Shown here one piece after another: positions 34,801 to 46,800 of a DNA stretch of 64,000 bases (positions are counted from its first letter, which is position 1; every line of letters starts with the position of its first letter). The DNA lies in NCBI RefSeq assembly GCF_004027225.2, contig NC_044279.2, positions 47,950,744 to 48,014,743 on the forward strand. Reading direction: 5' to 3'. The notes under the pieces are model-generated. The model saw nothing but the letters and a program-made list of their open reading frames with translations, had not been told where the DNA came from and searched no databases. Made by a program: the position numbers and the translations under genes. This DNA is from Strigops habroptila (taxonomy: Eukaryota > Chordata > Aves > Psittaciformes > Psittacidae).

Positions 34801-37800
34801 AAAGTAAAACTGTAGACGATGCCTGCACATGCATAAAACATCCTCTTCTTTCAGCAAGCTTTCAGTGTGGGTGCTGCCACAGGTAAATGTGACAATTTGG
34901 ATTTCCACTTCTGAAGCAGGTTGACAGTTTTGGCAGACAAAACAGTGCCTTATGGAAAATACAAACTAATACATCCGGCCAACTTGGAATTTTAAAAGAA
35001 CTAACTTCATGAAAAGACCCAATTTTTAAACTTCTTCACAGCTGCTACCACTTGGACTTTGCCAGATCCACGATTTGCCTACTTGTCTGGTTTTGGGTCT
35101 TATGGGCACACTCAGATTTAAGACTGTATTATCATTTTTAAACATTAAGGGTAACACATTTTAATAGCTGGGCTGATCTCAGCAGTCCCTAGCCTCCACT
35201 CAGTCACTCTGGTCTCCAGACTGCCCCCCTAGTTATACCACTATGCATACAGTATGCTGACTGTAACCATACTGGGCAGCCAATCCTGGCTTAAAATAAC
35301 CTGGAATCAGCAGTTGTCTGGCAGCAGCATCAGCACTTCTACCTGCCAGCATAACCGAGGGAGCAATGCCTGGCTGCGAGCTGCACATTCTGCCACTAAT
35401 AACTATTTCCCAGTAAAGAATGGGAGAGCCCATGTATGAGAAAAATGATCCTTTTAATTGAGGTTCCGCGTTACACTGAAGGGGCTATACCACTGCTAGT
35501 GTGTCATCATGTTCACACAGCCCTTTATGCCTCTACATTATGTGGACGTGGCAACCTTGCTATAAAACACCACAGAAAAGGGGAGAGCAAAGAAAAGCAT
35601 TTCTGCTGCATACAGCTACACTAGTGCTGAGGCCGCTCAGCAGCCATAGAAGTCCCCTGTGGAACATTAATATTAGATGAAAAACGCTTTAAGCAATCAT
35701 GCCTCACTTCCTGCACTGTGCATGGAGCTCTACCACGATCAGCACAATCGAAGCTGTTATCAAGCAGAGATGAGGAGGAATACTACAAGAAATCTGAGGG
35801 AACTGGTTGATTCTCATCTCTCATACCCGCCAAGCCCTGATGCAGCCACCATGCTGAGAAGAGCAAGCACCAGGCTAAACTTCTCTGACACACACAAAAT
35901 GACAGGTCGCGACTCCTGTGAACGTACATCACTACTGATTTGCACAAAAGCTGAGAAGCATCTTAGGTTCATAAAAAGCATCTTTTTAGAACACTAACAC
36001 AGACAAGCTTGTTAGACTACAAAAAAAAGAAAAACCCCACAAGAAAGATGCCATTTATTAAAAGAATGTGAAATGTTTGTACTTAAATACATCAACACCA
36101 CCTGCTGAATTCTGACAGCAAGTAAGGTTTTGGCCCTTCAAGTATGAAGATATTTATAATAATATCTTCAATATATTTTGGGAGAAACCATGGAAAAGGA
36201 ATGGAAAGGGAAAAATTAATCAAAGTTACGTTTTAAGGTCTAAGCATATAAAATGCTTAAACATACAAATAAGTCCAGTCCTAAGGTGATATCAGGAACT
36301 TGACTTTCACATTTTATAGTGCCAGTTAAAGACATGCTAATACTAAAATCAATTTGATTTGCCGTAAGACTTGAAGATGTAAACCATATTTGAGAAAAAC
36401 AGTTATCAGTATGCAGGGATGGGGCTTTGAGCAACCTGCTCTAGTGGAAGGTGTCCCTGCCTGTGGCAGGGGGATTGGAACTAGTTGATCTTTTAAGAAC
36501 CCTTCTAACCTAAACCATTCTATGAACATCTTCTTTGTAAGTGTACATTCACACACACACAAAAACACACCAAAAAAACCCACCCTGTAAAAGTCACCCA
36601 CAAGATGTCACGAGATGTGGACTCAATCTGCAAACAAGGAAAAGCTTAACTATATATTGATCTTGTGCTGTAATTTTTTATTACTTTCCCCAGTCTTTTA
36701 GCGGAGTGAGTTTTGTGCAGGCTGTTACTTTCTCCTCTTCTCCCCAAAACTGCCTTTGAACCCTTCGTCCAATTTCAGCTCTTCTGTATGTTTTGTAAGC
36801 TGTCAGTGAAACCAAGCTGAGTGCTACTGAAGAGAAAGACGTGAAGAACTCTGATATTACATGCTGTTTGGCCAGTTTTTTCCAACTAAGCATGTACTAT
36901 TCCTGCCTGGCAAAAAAAGAAACAAAAAAAAACCCAAACCAAAAACCTGCCAATAAGGATAAAAAGAGCTGGGACACCCAGATAGTAACATGCTAAAGAG
37001 GAAAAAGAACAGATTCACAGAAAACCAGGTTTTGAAGTTCTGCTGCTCACAGTAAATGCTTTTACAATAGAGCAGTTAGTTTTGTCTTCATGGGAATACA
37101 AACTTCCATCAAGTAAGTGTTCCAGAACAGCACTTTATAGTGTTTCTTACTAGCTCTCCTCTAGCACACTCAAGTTTCACAGAAGAGATTTCAGGACATA
37201 TTTTGAGCTCTAAAGCATTTAATGAAGTATCCCATGGTGCTGTAGGCAGTTATTTCTATGTGTCAGACACTGCAGTGTTTTTAGATTGAGATCTCTTGCT
37301 CCTCCTTTTACTTCACTTTTTTCCTCATTTCCATTGACTAAACAAAATTAATAAATCAAAAATAACCCGAAAGATACAGTCAGTACTTAAAAACAAAACA
37401 ACACATTGTCATTCACAACTGGTTATGCCCCCCACAATTTTATCTCTCTTATTTTTATTTAAGTGGTTAAAAAACACAGAAGTGTTGAAGGTGTTTTGAC
37501 AAGCAAAAGCAAAGCTTTCCTTATTAACACAGGTGGCCTGAAGTAGAGTGACAGATGATACGGATGGGACAGATGGTGTAGCTGACATTCTGCATAGCTA
37601 TGCTCTATGAAGACATTAAATTGAAAACTAATTGTACCTGGGGGGGAGAAACCCTCAACCTGTTTTTACAGTAACCTGTGAGGACAAGAAGCCTCAGGAA
37701 GAGAGAGTGCCATGATCTTTAGAAGAGGCCAACAGAGCAGAAGGTGAGAGTGAGGGTTTTTCAGGTTGCCAAGACTGAGAGAAGCCACATAAACATGAGA

Positions 37801-40800
37801 TATCAATTTGCAGGAGAGCACGTTTCATTCTTTGAGCTTTTGCTTGGTTATCCTGCTTTCAGTGGAAGGGAAAAAGAAAAGTTACTGAAAAGCAGACATA
37901 ACCACCAGGATTCTCCTGGTCCATATACAGATAGAGCCCTTCTTTAAGTGAACTGAACAACCCAGAAGATACTTCCATACAGACATGCACAAAAATCAAC
38001 TGCTAGCGCACACAAAGATATGAACAAGCATACAAAGAATGAATCCATTAGAAATATACTATTTTAACTACCTTCAGTCTTGCAGAAGTGTTTCTAAAAG
38101 CCTGAAAAAAGCAACTTCAGAAGTCTTCCTGGCTATCAACAGGCAAAGACAGGATCAAACAGTGGCATACTAGCAAATAACTACAATCAGAAAATTCATG
38201 TAGTGCAAGTGCTTGCAAAAAGTCCCCTCAAACATTTCTTATATAGCAGAGCCACTGCAGCTGAACTGAAATCTCTGAAGCTCCACCTGTCTGACAGAAA
38301 CCACTCCAGTAGCAAGGGAAGAAATTGTTGCATGGGATTAGACAATTTTAAAAAACCTTCTTCCTTGCTTTTTAGAAAGGATATTCTTTGCTTGGAAAAA
38401 TAATTACAATCCCGTTCCCTGTACTATGGCAACAGTTAATCACCACAGATTTCACACTGCCTTCCAAGAGATGTGGCTAAAAAAAGGGAGGAACAAATCA
38501 ATATCTATCGCCTACAAAATACAGGAACTTTAAGGCTACTGTATGAAGGCCACTAGAATTCGAGAAAGAAGTTTGCTTGCAAAGTCAGCACAAACTAGCT
38601 CGGAAAAGAAATCCAAGCTCCATGTCTTCAGCCAAATTTGCTTTGCTTAATAACTCAGCTGTCTGCCTGCTTCATTTCCTTAAAACCCTGTTTTCTTTTT
38701 TCATATTCAATATTACCGCTATACAGTTAGCTTCAGTAAGTAAAAAAACCTGCATATTAATCCACAAGTTAAATACAGTAGTCTTCAGTGAGATGATTAG
38801 TGATGAGAAGCTCAGCATGACCCAGCAGTGGCGCTCGCAGCCCAGAAAGCCAACCATATGCTGGGCTGCATCCAAAGGAGCATGACCAGCAGGTCAAGGG
38901 AGGTGATCCTGCCCCTCTACTCTGCTCTCGTGAGGCCCCACCTGGAGTACTATGTGCAGTTATGGGGTCCCCAGCACAAGAATGACATGGACCTGTTGGA
39001 GCGAGTCCAGAGGAGGCCATGAAGATTATCAGGGGGCTGGAGCACCTCTCCTATGAAGAAAGCCTGGAAGAGTTGGGGTTGCTCAGGCTGGAGAACAGAA
39101 GGCTCAGGGAAGACCTTAAAACAAACCCTCAACATTTTAATCTGATAAATGAACAGCCACTGGGGAAAGGAAGGAAAAAGCTGTGATGCCTTTCCACTTT
39201 GGCCTATTATGCACCTTCACTTTTGCCTGTATACCTGTCTGTCAACCTCATGGTGAAACACAGCATGCAGCTGATCTGGAAGAGAGAAAAAAAGAAAAAA
39301 AAAAAATCACACAAAAGAGAAGAGTAGCAATGCAGTTCACCACATGTCCACATGAACAGCTGTGCCAGCAGAAAGGAGGGTGCAAACACATGCTGTCAGA
39401 AGAACGGCGAACAGACTGCTCCTTTGGGTGAAAGGGTTGCTTTGAAGAGTTGAGACTGCAGCGTTAATCACAGTGAGATACTAGCGTAACAGATTACTGT
39501 TCTGTAACCAACCTAAAAAGGAAACTCAGAGGCTACCACCTCATTCCAAAGGAAGCATCTTAACTACCAACAGGGCTAATTTCAGTAACAGATGGTAAAC
39601 TGCCAAATTAGTCTTCACCCATCTACAAAATTCTTAAACACTTGTTACAAACAGTTATCTAGCAACCTTTTATAGTGTTTAGACTACAGAAAAGCATCCT
39701 TGACTAAGAGCTTTATGCTAGTACCTTAAAAAAATGAGAGATATCATTAAGACTTTGAAGTCAACATAGCTGTGATAAAATTATTCTGAAACTTGAAAAC
39801 AGAAAACATTAATAAGGCCTCTTACATGAAGAGAAAATATTGCAGGCCTTAGAGCTGTTAAATATTTTAAATGACACAGTACCACATCTTTATGCAATGT
39901 CTCAGGGGAATGATACTTTCCTTGCATTTTCAGCAGCACATTTACTAGCTCAATTCTCTATGCAGTAGTCAAATTGTTTACCTCCTTCAACACCCACTAA
40001 CATGGGGATTACCCTCCTACAACTTTGTCAGGCTAAGGCAAGGTATAAACCTAATCTACTCATCTGCTCCAGACAGTGAAAGAATGTTGGTAATACCCAC
40101 CTTTACCGGTAGGTTCAACTAATCCTAGGTGCCTTTACTCTGAACAGATCAGGGAAGACAGATGATGGATGAGTATCTTTGTCTTAACAAGACTTAAACT
40201 GCAACAAGAATTACAGCTCACAGCTCAACTCCCAGCGCTTATTGCTGCTCCCTTGCCAGAAATCACCATCCTGCAAATCTCCTGAGAAAGTGAACCCTGT
40301 CAGCATTCCCAATTCAATGCAGGAAAACTGAGCTGGGCTCTCTTAACTAGATCTTTAACCCCCAAAAGGTTGACTGACAGCATACCAACTCCACTGACAT
40401 CTAACAGAGCATAGACAAAACCAGCTCCAACAGACCTGCCACAGGGCACAGCTGAACCCATCAGCCAAGCTGGCAGCTCATCTAGGAAAATGTATTTAAG
40501 ATAGAAAATATCACACAGAGAGAATGGGGAGTGTGGGGGAGGACAGTATGAGCAAAACTAGCATGGTCAGAGAAGGAAGGTGAGTAGGTGCTACAGGCAC
40601 TGGAGTGGATTCCCTGTAGCCCATGGAGAGGGCCATGCTGGAGCATGGGAAAAGAGTGAGGAGGAGGAAACAGGAGAGAGGAGCTGTAACGGACCAACCA
40701 CGAGCCCCTACTTCCCATCCCCCTGCAACCATCAGGGACAGGTAAAGTAGAGAGTTGGGAGTGACAGACGAAAGTTGAGTGTCGGAAAAGGGGGGAAAAG

Positions 40801-43800
40801 GTGTTTTAATTTTGTTTGTTTCTCACCATCCAACTCCATTTTACTTGGCAATAAATGAATTCATTTTCCCCACGTCCAGTCTGTTTTGCCCATGATGGTA
40901 ATCAGTAAGCGTTCCCCCAACCTTGTCTTGACTCATGAGCTTTTCCATCTTATTTTCTCCCTGTGCTTGGTTGAGGCAGGGAGAGTGAGAGCATGGCTGG
41001 ATGGGCATTTGGCCAAGGTCAACCCACTACAGCATAATTCACAAGGTAACTTTTAATCTGAAATGTGTTTGAACTGTTGTACCCAGAAGCAGTTTTATAG
41101 AGGATGCGGTAGACAATTTCAGACTCCACAGATGATACTGCAAATTAGAGTTTTTCAAAGAGAGATGACAGGCTTAAAATGAAAGGCACTACCTCCATTT
41201 TCTGCTATAGTTGAAATGATAACACTTATCACTTGGAGGGTACCACACAATTTATCTTGGAGATGCAATGAGAGAAAAAAGAGGTATCTTTCAGTTTAAC
41301 TGACTGTTCGTCAGTCTCTTCAATATCTGCCTCCTAGGGGAGAGCAGACATTTGCCACCAAGTCCTCCAGGAAGATTTCTAAAGCAGATGAAAAGTCACT
41401 ACCAATAGCAAAAAGTGAAGATATTAAAAAAACAACAAAAAAGTTACACCTAAGTTGCACTAATTTTTAGTCACTGAGAGTGGAAGAGCTTTATCTCATT
41501 CTTCATTGGCTTAAGCTATTGAGTTTACAATTGAGCCAAATGCTCTCCTCCCCACCACTTCAGCCTGGTTCTCAGCCCTTCTTAATCAATTTCACCCACA
41601 TCTGCAACTACCTCCACCTCTCCCTTTCCTCACAGAAGGCAAGGGTTTGCCCAAATGGGAAGCCCTAACTTCTCAGCAGCAGCGCTAATTTGTACAGTCA
41701 CCATTCCGTGCACCTCTTCCATCAGCCCAAGTGTCTGCTAAGTCAAACAACAAATGAGATCACAGAACTGATCTGGCTTAAGAAATAACCTTTACTGCAG
41801 AGTTCTGAGTCAAATCAGCCCCTCAGTGCAAGTTTACCACAGAGGCACAAAAAGTTTTGATACAGTAAGGCTGCTCACCATGAACTACAGGCCAATCACC
41901 TTGAGAAATTCTGGTTAATCTAATTTAACTAGACAGTAACTTATCCACCTTGTGCTGGGTCCCTGCAAAAAACACAGAAGTACAATATCAACTTTAACAC
42001 TTCAATTCAGGCTACATACAGCATACATGTGCTTCATATTCTTGTTCTGATTGCAGGAAACCCTTGCCGGCTACTGGTGCCATTATCTTCCAACTACAGC
42101 TAATAGTTTGGATTAATTTGGGGCTATGAAATAGAAACTGAATAGCTGCATACTGGCACACGGACAAGTTCTAATTACTTGCCAAATGGCAACTCTCTGC
42201 TGTTCTGTCAGAGTGGGATAAGGGGGAAAAAATCACACTGATCTGCTTCACCAAGAACTGCTAAGTTACACACAAGAAGGTAAGCCACATGTATGTTTTT
42301 GCTTTGCATTTTGAGGGGGAGGCAGTAGGAGAAAGTGAAACATATCAGTCAAAACTGTCTCCCACATATAGGGATAAAGCTGCCTCAGAAAACCACAGAG
42401 ACTTAATTCAAAAACTTTTTACAACAGTGCATCACATTCTGGCACAAATTCTTCCAGGGTCTATCAATTCATTAGCTACAGTTATGTAAAGAACTGGCTA
42501 AAACCAGCATTACTGAAAATAAATTGGTTACCTAAGCAGATGACGTATTGTCAGAGAGACTTCAGCATGTTTAGGTTAAAATTATACCACTTTAAAACAA
42601 CTACATTGGGGAAAGTCTTCAGAAAATAATGTCTGCCTTTTAACAAAAAAAAAATTTGCAATAAAGCCCATTAAACTGTACAGCAAAGGTCAAACATCAT
42701 AAATAGCAGGCTGCACTTGTGGTTTCCAGTAGCTGGCCTCCGCATGAATTCTTGCCTTCCTTGCCATATAATCCCTGATCAGCATCTCACATGGCTCCGC
42801 TTCCTGGACTCATTACTGGGTTAACGTCTCTGTGCACTAATGCTTCCACCACCCTGTGGGTTCTGGACCCCATCATCAGCCCTGACTATATCTACCCCCA
42901 CTCACCCACAAAGCAATTTCATGCTCTGAGTGTCAACATATCAAAGGCATCAGCTGTAAAAAAGCAAGAACAGAACAGCAATATAGTAGATTTAGAAGCC
43001 ATTAACTAGTACTCAATCTACAAACAACTGTCCAGCTACATCAAACTACAGCTCTGCTAAGCAAGCACCGTGAACTCTGGATCTCTCACGATCTTCCCGC
43101 ACACACTTCTGGTTCTCCAGCTGCCATCACCACTGTGAAGTCACACAGGGCAAGATAAAGACAAATGTATTCCAGGTAACTGCACCTTCCCAGAAAAAAT
43201 AAATAAATAAAACCAGAATTCACTGACTCTTGGAAGAAGACCCTGTTGCCAAACAACAGTAACATGAAGAGAGGCATTTTTAAGGTAAGCATCACTCTCC
43301 CCCGAGAATGACCTCATTCTCAAATTTTCCATAGCAGATTACACGATTTTGGAACTGGGAAGCCTAGATCCTATGCAAATTCTTAGAGGATTATCTATGT
43401 ACTAGCACAGATCCAGCTTTTCATGGTGCATCTGCAGCTATAGTAAAGTGAGACATAACTAAATTCACTAAGCTAATAGTGTAAACCATTACTGTAGTTA
43501 CACTGATGGAGCACATTTGCATTAGTCTTGCATTAACACACAGTGCAGTGTCAACTATCAAAGTCTGGTTAAAGCAAACAGTACTTCATACAAAGCTTCT
43601 GTCCAAATAGTATCTGCATTGGCTTTGTGTGGCAAGGTTTATGGTAGCAGGGGGCTACAAAGGTGGCTTCTGTGAGAAGCTGCCAGAAGCTTCCCCCATG
43701 TCCAATAGAGTCAATACCAGCGGCTCCAAGACAGACCTGCTGCTGGCCAAGGCTGAGCCCATCAGCGACGGTGCTAGCACCTCTGAGATAACACAGTTAA

Positions 43801-46800
43801 GGGAGGAGGGGGTGGAACTGGGCGGCAGCAGCTGGAGAGAGGAGCGAGACATGTGAGAGCAACAGCTCTGCAGACACCAAGGTCAGTGCAGAAAGAGGTG
43901 ACAAGGTGCTCCAGGCACCGGAGCAGGGATTTCCCTGCAGCCCTTGGTGCAGCCCATGGTGAGGCAGGCTGTGCCCCTGCAGCACATGGAGGTTCACACT
44001 GGAGCAGATCTCCACCTGCAGCCCCTGCAGGACCCCACACTGGAGCAGATGGGTGCCCAAAGGAGGCTGTGACCCTGTGGGAAGCCCACGCTGGAGTAGG
44101 GTCCTGGCAGGACCCTGTGGGAAGCCCACGCTGGAGTAGGGTCCTGGCAGGACCTGTGGCCCATGGAGAGAGGAGCCCACACTGGAGCAGGTTTGCCACA
44201 GGACTGGTGACCCCACGGGGAACCCAGGCTGGAGCAATCTGTTCCTGAAGGGCTGCACCCCGTGGAAGGGACCCACACTGGAGCAATCTGTGAAGAACTG
44301 CAGCTCACGGGAAGGACTCATGTTGGAGAAGTTTATGAAGGACTGTGTCCTGTGCGGGGGACCCCATGCTGGAGCAGGGGAAGAGTGTGAGGAGTCCTCT
44401 CTGAGGAGGAAGGAGCAGCAGAGACAGCATGTGATGAACTCACTGCAACTCCTATTCCCAGTGTCCCCCATGAAGTGCAGGGGGAAGGGGAAAGAAGAGA
44501 ATTCAGGAGTATAGTTGAGCCCAGGAAGAAGGGAGGGGTGGGAAGAAGGTGTTTTAAGATTTAGTTTTTATTTTCTCATTATCCTACTCTGATTTGACTG
44601 GTGATAAACTAAACTAATTTCCCCAAGTCGAGCCTGGTTTGGCCATGCTGGTAACAGGTGAGTGATCTCTGTCCATGTCCTTGTGTCGACCCAGGAGGCT
44701 TTCGTTGTATGTTCTCCCCCCCGTGCAGCTGAGGAGCAGAATGATAGAGCAGCTTTGGTGGGCATCTGGTGTCCAGCCAGGGTCAACCCACCACACCACC
44801 TCTAGCAAAATTTGCCACTTGCTTCTATTAACCCAGCAGTCACATATAACTATGGAAGTGTGGGTTTGTTTTGTGCTATTACACAGAACAAACTTTTATT
44901 ATATACTGTACTTGTCTGTTACACTTCCACAGCTTTCAGTGTAAAACAACTGCATGCGAAACAATAAAAACCCATTAGCATCAGTACTTAGAAAGCTTGG
45001 GGTACTATAGATTTGTACCTCAACGTTACTCAAGTATCACACCAGAAGGTGGTCCAGGAACAGGAACTTTTGTGTTTAGTTGGATTATTTGCTGGGTTTT
45101 ACCTAGTTTTGATTCTCTAGCGTCTACTGAAAGCTTCTTTAATGAAAAGGCCGTGGAAAGTTATCAGTGTCCTCTTCAAGACCTTTTACTAAGACTCTAC
45201 GTTTTTCCTTTTAAAAGTCATACCTTGACCTAACTTGGAAGTTCTCTTATCCTCTGGGCCTGTGCCTTCTTCTCAGCCTCCCTCCCACACATCCACAAAG
45301 GATGCGTCCCACCAAACTTCAGGCTTCCAGCACCTGCCTATACATCCCTCCGAGTACCACAGCCAGCCTAAGCTGTACTAGTTGCCTGGCAAGAAGGCTC
45401 AATGAGGGTCACAATGAGGGTCAAAGCAGCATATGTATTATCTTTCTACCTTCCTACATCTGTTGGGGAGACAGGGGGAAGGCAGCTTTTAGAAGAATAG
45501 TACAAAAAAACCACCCTCTGAAAATTCATTAAGTTTTCACCCTTCTGTCAAATCTGAAGTTATCCACAGGATTCAAACAGCATGCAAGGGGCAAAAAGAC
45601 ATCACAAAGACCAAATATACAGCTTCTCTGACAAATGCCAAGGAGCAGCACTGCCCAGAAGGAATGTTTTCCATGCCTAACCACCATCCAAACAAATGTA
45701 AAATACCACAAAAAGGTATTAAATTTACCTCCAGTCTTTTTAATTTATTTTTTTTATTCAGGAAATAAAAAAAAAAAAAAAAGGCCAGAAATGTCAGAGA
45801 AATCAACAAGCAATGGCAACTTTCATATTCATGTGGAGACAGATGTCCATTTCCCAGAAGTCCACAGCATCCAAGACAAAGTAAGAACCTTTAAGTTGGC
45901 TGCAGTAATACTGTTTAAGAACTTCTAGAAAGTTTCAGAAATTGCAGACTAAATACCTGATTTGTATTTTAAAAAACATATGCAGCTGATTATACTGACC
46001 TCTAATACAGAATGCTGTAGGTGCCTATCATCACACACACCATGAGAATCTCCACAATTTTTCTCCCAGAAATCTTACGTTTTGAGGTAGCATTTTATAA
46101 CTCAGCAGTCCAAATGTTACCCAGATTCTCAAAAAAAAAAAAAAAAAGAAAATACAGCCAGCAGGAGCTCACTAGCAGGAATGTAGAAATAGCTTCTTAC
46201 AGTAAACAGCAAGGAAGGAACATCTTGGACAACACACTATCATGCAGGGGAGGAAATTAAAGCCTCAGGAATTTAACACTGATAAATTCATTAATAAAGA
46301 AAAAAAAATATTTTTGAAGGAGTCTTAAATACTGCTTCAGATGGTTACTTTGTAACAGCAGCTGCAGTGACTGTAACAGAAGCGCTACTAACAACCAGCT
46401 ACACAGTCAACACATAGACCTGGACATCAAATCATGAATGATGAGATCACTGCAGCAGTGAGAACAGCAGAAGAAAAACACATTTGAAAAGATGACACGA
46501 GGCAGCATTGCCCGTCCCATTCAGATCTACCAACTGCACTTGATACAGCAATGAGGTGGATTGAATGTCAGCCAAAAAACAAGAAAAAAATCAGATGCAA
46601 TACAATTCCTGGAGCTACGTGACTTTGCAACACTGGAGAGATTGGTGTAGTAAGTGCTTGAAAGTAAAAACCACTGGGCTTATTTATTGTGTATATTGCA
46701 AAGGCCTATGTTTTAATACTGGAAATAGCTTTTAATAGTAGGAAAAAAGTTTACAGCATCAAACACATACATCTATGTCAATGTGCTGTATCACATTTTT

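Noticed and set aside
43774-44471. Minus-strand frames of 170 and 224 codons
   Set aside because: They are antisense translations of the LTR minisatellite; the repeated CSSVG-like peptide mirrors the 40-50 bp DNA repeat.
40545-44795. A single provirus with two LTRs
   Set aside because: The LTRs are too diverged, the first is truncated, and the 2.6 kb between shows no retroviral frames or primer-binding site next to the first LTR end.
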